Below are positions 1 through 7,577 of a stretch of DNA of 64,000 nt, piece by piece. The notes below the pieces were generated by a model that was not told the DNA's origin, did not search any database, and saw nothing but the letters and a program-made list of their open reading frames with translations. The DNA comes from Brevibacterium ihuae (GTDB taxonomy: Bacteria; Actinomycetota; Actinomycetes; Actinomycetales; Brevibacteriaceae). Numbering within the stretch: the stretch's first letter is position 1; each line of letters starts with the position of its first letter. The translations under genes and the position numbers were made by a program. The stretch is taken from assembly GCF_900184225.1 (NCBI RefSeq), contig NZ_FXWZ01000002.1:1090054-1154053 (forward strand). Reading direction: 5' to 3'.

Positions 1-18
1 AGGAGGGATCGGAGCAGC

Positions 19-3000
19 TCATCGGTGCGCTTCTGGTGCGCGGCGAGCACGAGCTTCTCCTCGGTCCTCAGGTGCCCGCGGACGAAGTCGAGGGCGTCCT
101 CGGCTCCCTCGGCGATGCGGGCGGCCACCGTCCGCCGCGGGGTCGGCGCCTCGGCGGCGGACGAGGGTTCCGCGGCCCGCCCCCCGCCGCGGGGTCGGCG
201 CCTCGGCGGCGGACGAGGGTTCCGCGGCGGGGGGCGGGGTGGGCCCCGGCGCCTGCCGTCCCCGACGCCCGCGCGGGGCGGCCGGACGCGCGGCCTCCGC
301 ATGCTCCCGCTGGAGCGCACGGAGGTCGGCGGTCGCCGGACCGACCCGGTCGCCGTGGGCCACCGCGAACTCCATGACGAGGTGGGACGGGATGCGCGCG
401 CGGTCGAAGTCGCCGGCGGTGATGGTGATGGGGACGAGATCGGTGAGCTCCCCTCCCCCGGCGCGGGCGCTGAGCTCGGCGGCGAGGACCTCGGCCATGT
501 CCCCCTCGTAGGGGGTGACGCCGGCGAGGACGGCTGCGGCGACGTCGGGGGCGGGCACGAAGTACCGGCGCTTGGCCTTGGGCAGCGAGCGGATGAGCGC
601 GGTGACGAGGTCCCGGCGCAGTCCGGGGACCTGCCAGGTGAAGGCGTCGGGGTCCGCGGCCGCGAGGCCCGCAGCCGGGATCTCGACGGTGACCCCGTCG
701 GCCGCCGAGCCGGGGTCGTAGGCGTAGCGCAGCCGGGCGGGAGTGCCGTCGGGCAGCTCCCAGTCGAGGGGGAAATCGTCCGCCGCCCGGGAGGACAGCT
801 CAGCGGAGTCGTCGCTGAGCAGGGCGTCGACGCCGATGTCGAGGAGATCCGGCTCGGTGCGGCGCTGGGCCTTCCACCACGCGTTGAAGTGCGCTCCGGA
901 CACGACGTCGGCGGGGATCCGGGCGTCGTAGAAGTCGAAGAGCACCTCGTCCTCGGCGAGGAGGCGGCGGTTGCGGACCCGGGAGGCGAGCTCCTCGGCC
1001 TCGGCGACGGCGGCCGCGTTGCGGTGGAGGAACGGGTGCCGCTCTCGCCATTCCCCATCGATGAGCGCGTGGCGGATGAACAGCTCGCGGGACGCGGCGG
1101 GGTCGATCCTCCCGTAGCCCACCCGCTGATCGCTGATGAGCGTGACCCCGTAGAGCGAGATCCGCTCGTAGGCCATCGCGGAGCCCGAGCGCTGCGACCA
1201 GTGGGGCTCGCTGTGCTGGCGCACCGCGAGGGGGCCGGCCGCCTCGACGATCCACTCCGGTTCGACGGCGGCGACGGTGCGCGCCCACAGCCGCGAGGTC
1301 TCGACGAGCTCCGCGGCCATGACGACCTCGGGCCGCGCCTTGAACAGCCCCGAACCGGGATAGATCGCGAACCGGGTGCCGCGGGCGCCCTGGTACTCGC
1401 GACTCTGCGACCGGCGATCGCGACCGGCGGGCCGGCCCGCCCCGGACCTCTCGCTCCGGCCCTGCTCGGTCCGCACGCCGATCATCGACAGCAGCCCGGT
1501 GAGGAGTGCGCGGTGGATCTGGACGGCCTCGTCGTCATAGGGAGGCGGCTGCTTCGGGTCCTTCTCCGTCGGTTCGAGGGGTCGCCAGCTCGATCGTTCG
1601 ATGTGCACCCCGGCAGAGCCGAGGAGCGAGCGCAGCTGGCTCACGAGGTCCTGCCATTCGCGCACCCGGACGAAGTTGATGAACTCCGCTCTGCAGAGCT
1701 TCCGGAACTTCGACGACGACAGGCTCGCCGCCGAATCCTGCAGGTGGTTCCACAGCGTGAGCAGGGCGAGGAAGTCGCTGCGGTCGTGGCGGAACCGGGC
1801 GTGGAGGGCGTCGGCCTCGGCCCGGACCTCGGTGGGCCGCTCGCGCGGGTCCTGGATCGAGAGGGCGGCGACGATGACGGCGACCTCTCCCCCGCACCCG
1901 GCCTCGGCCCCGGCGAGCAGCATGCGCGCGAGGCGGGGGTCGATGGGCAGGCGGGCGAGCGTGCGGCCGATGCCCGTGAGGCGGATCGCGTCCCCGTCGC
2001 GGCGCAGCGCACCGAGCTCGCCGAGGAGGGTCCGGCCGTCGCGGACGGCCTTGGGATCGGGCGGGGTGAGGAACGGGAAGCCGGTGATGTCGGCTTCGCT
2101 GCGGGCGAAGCCGAGCGCGCACATCTGGAGGATGACGCTCGCGAGGTTGGTGCGGAGGATCTCCGGGTCGGTGAACTCGGGCCGGGAGTCGAAGTCCTCC
2201 TCGGAGTACAGGCGGATGCAGATCCCGTCGCTCGTGCGACCGCAGCGCCCCATCCGCTGGTTCGCGCTCGCCTGCGAGATCCGCTCGATCGGCAGCCGCT
2301 GGACCTTGGTCCGGTGGGAGTAGCGGGAGATCCGCGCGGTCCCGACGTCGATGACGTACTTGATGCCGGGCACGGTGAGCGAGGTCTCCGCGACGTTCGT
2401 CGCGAGCACGACGCGCGGGTGGGCGTGCGGGGCGAAGACCCGCTGCTGCTCGGCCGAGGACAGCCGGGAGAACAGCGGGACGACCTCCCAGCTGCTCGTC
2501 CGGGGGCGCCGGGCGAGGTGGCTGCCGAGCGCCTCGGCGGTGTCGCGGATCTCCCGCTCGCCGGAGAGGAACACGAGGATGTCCCCGGGCGGTTCGGCGA
2601 GGAGCTCGTCGACGGCGGCGAGGATCCCCTCGGTCTGGTCCCCGGCGCCGGCCTCGTAGTCGCCGTCCGGCCCCGGGCCGTCGGTGTCGTCGTCGGCGGG
2701 CGGGGCGTCCTCGACGAGGGGCCGGTAGCGGACCTCGACGGGATAGGTCCGTCCCGAGACCCGGATGATCGGGGCGTCGTCGAAGTGCGCGGCGAAGGAC
2801 TCGGGGTCGATCGTCGCCGAGGTGATGATGAGCTTGAGGTCCGGCCGCTCCCGCAGCAGCCGCGCGAGTGAGCCGAGCAGGAAGTCGATGTTGAGGCTGC
2901 GCTCGTGCGCCTCGTCGATGATAATGACGTCGTAGGCGGACAGGCGGCGGTCGTGCTGGAGCTCAGCGAGGAGGATGCCGTCGGTCATGACCTTGACGCG

Positions 3001-3420
3001 CGTGCTGTCGGCGACGTGCGAGGTGAAGCGCACCTGGTAGCCGATCCCGGTGCCGAGCTCGACGTCGAGCTCGTCGGCCACGCGCGCGGCGACGGCGCGG
3101 GCGGCGATCCGCCGCGGCTGGGTGTGGCCGATCATCCCGTCGATGCCGAAGCCGAGCTCGAGGCAGATCTTGGGGATCTGGGTCGTCTTGCCCGACCCGG
3201 TCTCCCCGGCGATGATGACGACCTGGTTCTCCCGGATCGCGGCGGCGATGGTCTCCCGGTGCTCGCTCACCGGCAGCTGCGGCGGGGAGGAGATCTGCGG
3301 GGCGATCGTGCGGCGCGCGGCCCGCAGCCGGGCGGCGCTCTGCGGGGAGGGCCGGTTCGCACGGCCGCGCGAACGGGAGCCGCGGCGGCGGGAGGAGGGG
3401 CGCTTTCGGTTCTCGGTCAT
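19..3420 (-). CDS. hrpA: ATP-dependent RNA helicase HrpA, 3' end frameshifted and running off the window
   Basis: DEAH-box RNA helicase of the HrpA family. Walker A GETGSGKT lies at residues 72-79 and the DEAH box at about 169-172, followed by the helicase C, HA2/OB and DUF3418 regions. The start at 3420 follows the usual basic, disordered N-terminus (MTENRKRPSS). The open frame stops at 19-21 after 1133 residues, short of the roughly 1300 usual for the family. The last ~50 residues are arginine-rich nonsense. A 52-bp tandem duplication at 132-235 shifts the frame. In another frame, bases 1-131 encode a plausible native tail (EDALDFVRGHLRTEEKLVL...) that stays open to the window edge. The undamaged gene therefore extends left of base 1. 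The helicase core is intact, so partial function is possible; a sequencing or assembly error is the alternative. Confidence 0.93.
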   Translation of the reverse strand: MTENRKRPSSRRRGSRSRGRANRPSPQSAARLRAARRTIAPQISSPPQLPVSEHRETIAAAIRENQVVIIAGETGSGKTTQIPKICLELGFGIDGMIGHTQPRRIAARAVAARVADELDVELGTGIGYQVRFTSHVADSTRVKVMTDGILLAELQHDRRLSAYDVIIIDEAHERSLNIDFLLGSLARLLRERPDLKLIITSATIDPESFAAHFDDAPIIRVSGRTYPVEVRYRPLVEDAPPADDDTDGPGPDGDYEAGAGDQTEGILAAVDELLAEPPGDILVFLSGEREIRDTAEALGSHLARRPRTSSWEVVPLFSRLSSAEQQRVFAPHAHPRVVLATNVAETSLTVPGIKYVIDVGTARISRYSHRTKVQRLPIERISQASANQRMGRCGRTSDGICIRLYSEEDFDSRPEFTDPEILRTNLASVILQMCALGFARSEADITGFPFLTPPDPKAVRDGRTLLGELGALRRDGDAIRLTGIGRTLARLPIDPRLARMLLAGAEAGCGGEVAVIVAALSIQDPRERPTEVRAEADALHARFRHDRSDFLALLTLWNHLQDSAASLSSSKFRKLCRAEFINFVRVREWQDLVSQLRSLLGSAGVHIERSSWRPLEPTEKDPKQPPPYDDEAVQIHRALLTGLLSMIGVRTEQGRSERSGAGRPAGRDRRSQSREYQGARGTRFAIYPGSGLFKARPEVVMAAELVETSRLWARTVAAVEPEWIVEAAGPLAVRQHSEPHWSQRSGSAMAYERISLYGVTLISDQRVGYGRIDPAASRELFIRHALIDGEWRERHPFLHRNAAAVAEAEELASRVRNRRLLAEDEVLFDFYDARIPADVVSGAHFNAWWKAQRRTEPDLLDIGVDALLSDDSAELSSRAADDFPLDWELPDGTPARLRYAYDPGSAADGVTVEIPAAGLAAADPDAFTWQVPGLRRDLVTALIRSLPKAKRRYFVPAPDVAAAVLAGVTPYEGDMAEVLAAELSARAGGGELTDLVPITITAGDFDRARIPSHLVMEFAVAHGDRVGPATADLRALQREHAEAARPAAPRGRRGRQAPGPTPPPAAEPSSAAEAPTPRRGAGRGTLVRRRGADPAADGGRPHRRGSRGRPRLRPRAPEDRGEARARRAPEAHR
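132..235. repeat. 52-bp tandem duplication in hrpA
   Basis: The stretch beginning ccgccgcggggtcggcgcct at 132 recurs at 184. At least 44 bases are identical (132-175 and 184-227) and the period is 52. Because 52 is not a multiple of three, the duplication shifts the hrpA frame. Removing one copy joins the helicase frame to the native-looking C-terminal frame. Confidence 0.9.
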
Positions 3421-3583
3421 GTCGGGTCCAGACTACCGTCGGGTCGGCCGTCCCCCGGAGCTGCGGTGTGCTCGCAGGTCGAGCGGCCCGCGCCGCGGGC
3501 GCGCCGCGGGTCTAGGCTGGGTCGCGTCGCAGGGGCGCGCCGGCACGGCCGCCCGGGGTCAGCAGTGGACAGGGGGTCGCTTC

Positions 3584-4510
3584 GTGATCGGGGTGCTCGA
3601 GGGGTTCGGCGTCATCACCGTCGTCGTGCTCACCGGCCTGATCCTCGGCCGCAGCGGCGTCCTCGGCCCGTCCGGCCAGCAGGTCATCGCCAAGCTCGTG
3701 TTCTACGCCGCGACGCCCGCGCTGCTCTACGTCACCCTCGCCGAGACCGATGTCGGGATGATCTTCTCCTCGGCCCTGCTGGCGACCGGCGGCTCGGCCG
3801 TCCTCGTCGCGGTCGTGTGCTTCGCGGTGACGCGATGGCTGCGGCGGCGCTCGCTCGGCGAATCGACGATCAGCGCGATGTCGGTCGGCTACGTCAACAT
3901 CGGCAACCTCGGGATCCCGATCGCCACCTACGTGCTCGGCGATCTGAGCTACGTCGCCCCGGTCCTCCTGTTCCAGCTCGTCGTCCTCGCCCCGGTGAGC
4001 ATGGCCCTCCTCGACGCCACCCGGCCCGGCGCCGCCGGCGAATGGTGGAAGGCGGTCCTCGTCGTCCTCCGGAACCCCATCGTCATCGGCGCGGCGGTCG
4101 GCGTCGTCTGCTCGGTGGCCGATGTCCGGCTGCCCACCGTGCTCCACGAACCCCTCGGGATGCTCGGCGCGATCGCCGTGCCGGGAGCGCTGCTCGCCTT
4201 CGGGATCTCGCTCAAGGACGGCTGGTCGCTGCCCGCACCCGGATCGCGCCGCCAGCTCACGCTCGTCACCGTGCTCAAGCTCCTCGTCCAGCCCGCGATC
4301 GCCTGGGCGGTGGGCGGGCCGCTGCTGGGCTATTCGGGCCTCGACCTGCTCGGGATCGTCGTGACCTCCGCGCTGCCGACGGCGCAGAACGTCTACATCT
4401 ACTCGATGCAGTACAAGCAGTCCGAGCGGCTGGCCCGCGATGCGGTGTTCATCACCACGATCCTCTCGGTGCCGACGATGATCCTCGTCGCGATCCTGCT
4501 CGGCGGCTGA
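3584..4510 (+). CDS. AEC family transporter (auxin efflux carrier type)
   Basis: Integral membrane permease of 308 residues, hydrophobic throughout, with about ten predicted helices. It has the two-half layout of the AEC family, and the conserved polar stretch VGYVNIGNLGIPI lies within the first half. Members carry organic acids or similar anions; the substrate cannot be told from sequence. I chose the GTG at 3584 because aggggg lies 7 nt upstream and the first helix starts at once (VIGVLEGFGVITVVVLTGLI). It is transcribed divergently from hrpA across a 163-bp gap. Confidence 0.85.
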   Translation: MIGVLEGFGVITVVVLTGLILGRSGVLGPSGQQVIAKLVFYAATPALLYVTLAETDVGMIFSSALLATGGSAVLVAVVCFAVTRWLRRRSLGESTISAMSVGYVNIGNLGIPIATYVLGDLSYVAPVLLFQLVVLAPVSMALLDATRPGAAGEWWKAVLVVLRNPIVIGAAVGVVCSVADVRLPTVLHEPLGMLGAIAVPGALLAFGISLKDGWSLPAPGSRRQLTLVTVLKLLVQPAIAWAVGGPLLGYSGLDLLGIVVTSALPTAQNVYIYSMQYKQSERLARDAVFITTILSVPTMILVAILLGG

Positions 4511-4623
4511 GCCGGGGACCGGGACCGGTCGCACACGACCCCGACTCTGCGGAAAGCGGGGCAGTTCGGTCCGCGTGCGTGTCGGTCCGCCGTCCCGCGA
4601 GGCCGGGAGCGAACAATGGTGGG

Positions 4624-5763
4624 GTGGCTACCGATGACTCGAAGAACTCCGATGACCTCCTGTCGCGACGTCTGAGCTCGGGGACGGGACCGTCCTCCGC
4701 CGCGTCCGCTGACGATCGGTCATCCGGTTCGCACCTCGAGGACACGCAGGCCTTCGACACCTTCCACGACGATCCGGGCCCCACCCGTGAGACCCCGGTC
4801 CGCTCTACCTCGGCACCGGACTCCGCCGGCGCTGCGGCGGGACCCGGCGGCGCGGATCGCGCCCCGGCGGGGTCCGAGAAGCCGTCGCTGCTCTCCGACG
4901 AGGAGTGGGCGCTGCTCGGCGGCGGGACCGCCGCCGGCGCGGGCGCCGCTGCCGGAGGTGCGACGGCGACCGCCGGCACGAAGGGTGCGAAGACGAAGAA
5001 GGGTCGCTCCGCCGGTGATCCCGACCGCTCGCGCGACGTCGACGTGCCCGGTCGCAGCCGATTCGGCGTGCTCGACGTCATCGGGACGATCTGGATCACG
5101 CTCGCCGTCCCCTTCGTCCTCGCCGCGCTCGCGGTGCGCTCCGTGGCCTCGGGCCTGTTCCTCCTGTTCGAGTACCGCTACCGCCCCGGGTTCCCGGCCG
5201 ACGACTACGGCTTCACCGCCGACGATCGGCTCCACTACGGCTCGTACGCGGTCGACTACCTCAACAACATGGACTCGAGCCGGTACCTCGCCGACGTCGT
5301 GCTCCCCAACGGGGTGCCGCTGTTCGCACCGGAGGAGATCGCGCACATGGCCGACGTCAAGTCGCTCATCTCCCTGCTCTACCTCGTCGGCGTCATCGCC
5401 GCGATCGTCGGAGTGGTCTTCGCCCTCTACCTCTCCCGGCGCACGGGACCCGGCATGCGCCACGGGATCCGCTGGGGTGCGACGCTCACCCTGCTCGCCG
5501 CCGCCGTGCTCGCCGTCCTCGCGGTGCTCGGCTGGGACCGGTTCTTCACCGGCTTCCACGCGCTGTTCTTCGAGCAGGGGACGTGGCAGTTCTACCTCGA
5601 CGACGCGCTCATCCGCCTCTTCCCGGCCCAGTTCTGGATGGATGCCGGGATCGCGGTCGGCGCGATCATCCTGCTCGCTTCGCTGCTCCTCCTGCTCCTG
5701 AGCTTCATCGGGGCCGGATCCCGCCGGAAGGCCAGGAAGGCCGAGCGCGCCGACACCCGCTGA
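4624..5763 (+). CDS. DUF1461 (TIGR01906-type) integral membrane protein with long disordered N-terminus
   Basis: Protein of 379 residues. Roughly the first 140 are low-complexity, rich in Ser, Asp, Gly and Ala. The rest is a membrane domain with four helices, between helices 1 and 2 of which lies an extracytoplasmic segment containing DDRLHYGSYAVDYLNN, typical of DUF1461. The function of the family is unknown. The start is the GTG at 4624; no Shine-Dalgarno is visible, and AACAAT at 4612-4617 could serve as a -10 for a leaderless message. A strong hairpin follows the stop. Confidence 0.8.
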   Translation: MATDDSKNSDDLLSRRLSSGTGPSSAASADDRSSGSHLEDTQAFDTFHDDPGPTRETPVRSTSAPDSAGAAAGPGGADRAPAGSEKPSLLSDEEWALLGGGTAAGAGAAAGGATATAGTKGAKTKKGRSAGDPDRSRDVDVPGRSRFGVLDVIGTIWITLAVPFVLAALAVRSVASGLFLLFEYRYRPGFPADDYGFTADDRLHYGSYAVDYLNNMDSSRYLADVVLPNGVPLFAPEEIAHMADVKSLISLLYLVGVIAAIVGVVFALYLSRRTGPGMRHGIRWGATLTLLAAAVLAVLAVLGWDRFFTGFHALFFEQGTWQFYLDDALIRLFPAQFWMDAGIAVGAIILLASLLLLLLSFIGAGSRRKARKAERADTR

Positions 5764-5778
5764 GGGCCCACCGCACGT

Positions 5779-5820
5779 GGGGTCGGGTGACTTTCCCCTG
5801 TCACCCGGCCCCGTCCTCTT
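5779..5820 (+). terminator. Rho-independent-type terminator after the DUF1461 gene
   Basis: A 13-bp stem pairs ggggtcgggtgac (5779-5791) with gtcacccggcccc (5800-5812) and includes one G-U pair. The loop is 8 nt, and a pyrimidine-rich tract (gtcctctt) follows. Confidence 0.75.
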
Positions 5821-5834
5821 CTCTCCCCCGAGAA

Positions 5835-5853
5835 TGCAATTTCCGGCGGTTCC
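5835..5853 (+). repeat. Left terminal inverted repeat of the IS30 element
   Basis: TGCAATTTCCGGCGGTTCC, the exact reverse complement of bases 7054-7072. Confidence 0.9.
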
Positions 5854-5921
5854 TGTGGGTGGTTTCATACGGTTGTTGCAACGGTGTCCCTGAGTGGCGG
5901 GGATGGCTTTGATGATCGTGG

Positions 5922-7040
5922 GTGATCGAGGTGCCTGGACCCAGATTGACAGTGACGGAACGTGCGCAGATCGAGGTGCTCTTCGGGCAGGGATTGTCCT
6001 TCCCGCAGATCGCTGCTCGGATCGGCCGGGACCGGTCCACGGTATGGCGTGAGGTCGCACGCAACAACGCCTACCGGGGCAACAGCCTCGCGGGTGCCGG
6101 TTCCCGGCATCCGCGGGGATCGCGTGCCGGCGCACCGGGCTGGGGCGGGGCATATCGGTGGGTGTACTCACACGCCCATGCCCACCGACGGGCGCTGAAA
6201 CGCGCACGCCGACCACGCGCGATGAAGCTGCGTCCCGGTTGGGGCAAACCCTACCCCGCGCTGTGGCACGTGGTGGCCGAGAAGCTGCGGTGCCGGTGGT
6301 CGCCGCAGCAGATCAGTGCTTGGCTGAGGACGCAGTATCCCCAGCAGCCGGAGAATCACGTGTCCCACGAAACGATCTACCAAGCGATCTATTACCAGGC
6401 CAGGGGCGGGATGCGTCAGGAACTCGCCCGGCAGGTCGCGCTGCGTACCGGTCGCGGTCAGCGCCGGTCGCAGTCCCGGGAAGCCAAGGCCGGGCGCGGG
6501 GCGAAGCCCTGGACGGTGGACTTCACCATCTCTTCCCGCCCGGCTGAGGCCGCTGATCGGGCGGTGCCCGGGCACTGGGAAGGCGATCTCGTGCTCGGGG
6601 CGCGGGGGTCCTCGGCGATCATCACGCTGGTGGAACGTTCCACCCGGTTCGTGATGCTCGGCAGTCTGCCGTCCTCGCGGGTCAGTCAGGAGGTGATCCG
6701 GGTCCTCATCGAGTTGATGGGACAGCTGCCGGAACACCTACGGGCATCGTTGACCTGGGACCAGGGAGCGGAGATGTCTGCCGTGGCTGACTTCCGGATC
6801 GCTACCGATTGCGAGGTGTATTTCTGTGACCCGCATGCGCCCTGGCAGCGTGGGACGAACGAGAACACCAACGGGCTGCTGCGGCAGTACTTCCCCCGCT
6901 CGACCACGGACTTCCGGGCTATCAGCCAGGCCGAGCTCGATGCTGTCGCCGCCGAGCTCAATGCCCGCCCCCGCAAGACTCTGAAATGGAAAACCCCAGC
7001 TCAAGCCCTGAACGAACACCTCGTTGCAACAACCCCTTGA
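5922..7040 (+). CDS. IS30-family transposase
   Basis: Transposase of 372 residues, full length for the family. An N-terminal helix-turn-helix (TVTERAQIEVLFGQGLSFPQIAARIGRDRSTVWREV, about residues 10-45) resembles the IS30 resolvase-like HTH. The C-terminal rve/DDE core shows its acidic residues in GHWEGDLVLG, LTWDQGAEM and TNENTNGLLRQYFP. The frame is intact, so it is likely active. The start is taken as the GTG at 5922; the in-frame GTG at 5931 is an alternative. It fills the interval between the terminal repeats. Confidence 0.93.
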   Translation: MIEVPGPRLTVTERAQIEVLFGQGLSFPQIAARIGRDRSTVWREVARNNAYRGNSLAGAGSRHPRGSRAGAPGWGGAYRWVYSHAHAHRRALKRARRPRAMKLRPGWGKPYPALWHVVAEKLRCRWSPQQISAWLRTQYPQQPENHVSHETIYQAIYYQARGGMRQELARQVALRTGRGQRRSQSREAKAGRGAKPWTVDFTISSRPAEAADRAVPGHWEGDLVLGARGSSAIITLVERSTRFVMLGSLPSSRVSQEVIRVLIELMGQLPEHLRASLTWDQGAEMSAVADFRIATDCEVYFCDPHAPWQRGTNENTNGLLRQYFPRSTTDFRAISQAELDAVAAELNARPRKTLKWKTPAQALNEHLVATTP

Positions 7041-7053
7041 CACCAAGGTGAAC

Positions 7054-7072
7054 GGAACCGCCGGAAATTGCA
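7054..7072 (-). repeat. Right terminal inverted repeat of the IS30 element
   Basis: The exact reverse complement of 5835-5853. Confidence 0.9.
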
Positions 7073-7162
7073 ATGTGAGCTGGCCTGAGCGGCCTGGTTC
7101 CACGGCCGAGGTCGCCGCTCCGCGATCGACGGTCCCGCTCTGGGGCCCAGGAGTCAACGCGA

Positions 7163-7180
7163 CAGATACCGCGCAGCTCG
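7163..7180 (+). repeat. Half copy of the 64-nt palindromic repeat
   Basis: CAGATACCGCGCAGCTCG matches one arm of the full palindromes at 9462-9525 and 57956-58019 (16 of 17 positions agree with one or other copy). No partner arm is visible nearby. It lies 91 bp upstream of the MazG-like gene, in the same orientation as the arm at 9509-9526 just beyond the DUF2075 gene, so like sequences bracket the two-gene unit. Confidence 0.55.
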
Positions 7181-7270
7181 GATGTGGATCGGCCCGGGAC
7201 TATGGTCGAGAGGCGGATAGGCTTGTCGCAGTGAGCCGCATGTGAAGTATCTCCCGGGATCGAGGAAGAG

Positions 7271-7576
7271 ATGAGTGAGAAGTCCCTGATGCGCGACCTT
7301 CGCGCGTTCACCGACGACCGCGACTGGGATCGCTTCCATAGCCCGGAGAACCTATCGAAATCGATCGCTATCGAGTCAGCAGAACTTCTGGAGTGCTTCC
7401 AATGGGGCCATGAACCTGACCTGGTCCATGTGCAGGAAGAACTGGCGGATGTGCTGACCTATTCCTATCTCCTGGCCGAGAAGCTGGGGCTCGAACCGGA
7501 GGCCATCGTCCGAGCGAAGCTCGAGAAGACCGCAACGAAGTATCCAGCGCCGCAGAGCGCGCCGTCATCGGAGTGA
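7271..7576 (+). CDS. MazG-like nucleotide pyrophosphohydrolase (accessory type)
   Basis: Small all-alpha NTP pyrophosphatase of 101 residues, predicted to hydrolyse a nucleoside triphosphate to monophosphate and PPi. The metal-binding pattern of the MazG-like superfamily is visible: ESAELLE (E35, E38) and EELAD (E56/E57, D60). At about 100 residues it is the short, single-domain type, unlike the housekeeping MazG at 28313-29113. The next gene starts 1 bp after its stop, so the two are almost certainly co-translated. Base composition is clearly less GC-rich than the flanks, which suggests transfer. The native substrate is unknown. Confidence 0.82.
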   Translation: MSEKSLMRDLRAFTDDRDWDRFHSPENLSKSIAIESAELLECFQWGHEPDLVHVQEELADVLTYSYLLAEKLGLEPEAIVRAKLEKTATKYPAPQSAPSSE

Positions 7577-7577
7577 C

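Larger units (their letters stand above)
5835..7072 (+). mobile_element. IS30-family insertion sequence
   Basis: A complete element of about 1.24 kb. Perfect 19-bp terminal inverted repeats lie at 5835-5853 (TGCAATTTCCGGCGGTTCC) and 7054-7072. A second, subterminal 13-bp inverted pair (ggttgttgcaacg, 5871-5883 and 7022-7034) probably aids transposase binding. The tetranucleotide AATG occurs at 5833-5836 and 7072-7075, overlapping the ends, and may mark the short target duplication; the exact boundary is ambiguous by 1-2 bases. The element carries one intact transposase gene. Confidence 0.88.

Noticed and set aside
25..2871. Very long open frame antisense to hrpA
   Set aside because: GC-rich third positions on the opposite strand produce long open frames. 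The sequence is Gly/Arg/Val-rich with no domain, while the minus strand encodes an unmistakable helicase.
7024..7245. Small open frame at the right end of the IS30 element
   Set aside because: Starts inside the transposase end and crosses the terminal repeat; no family or ribosome site.
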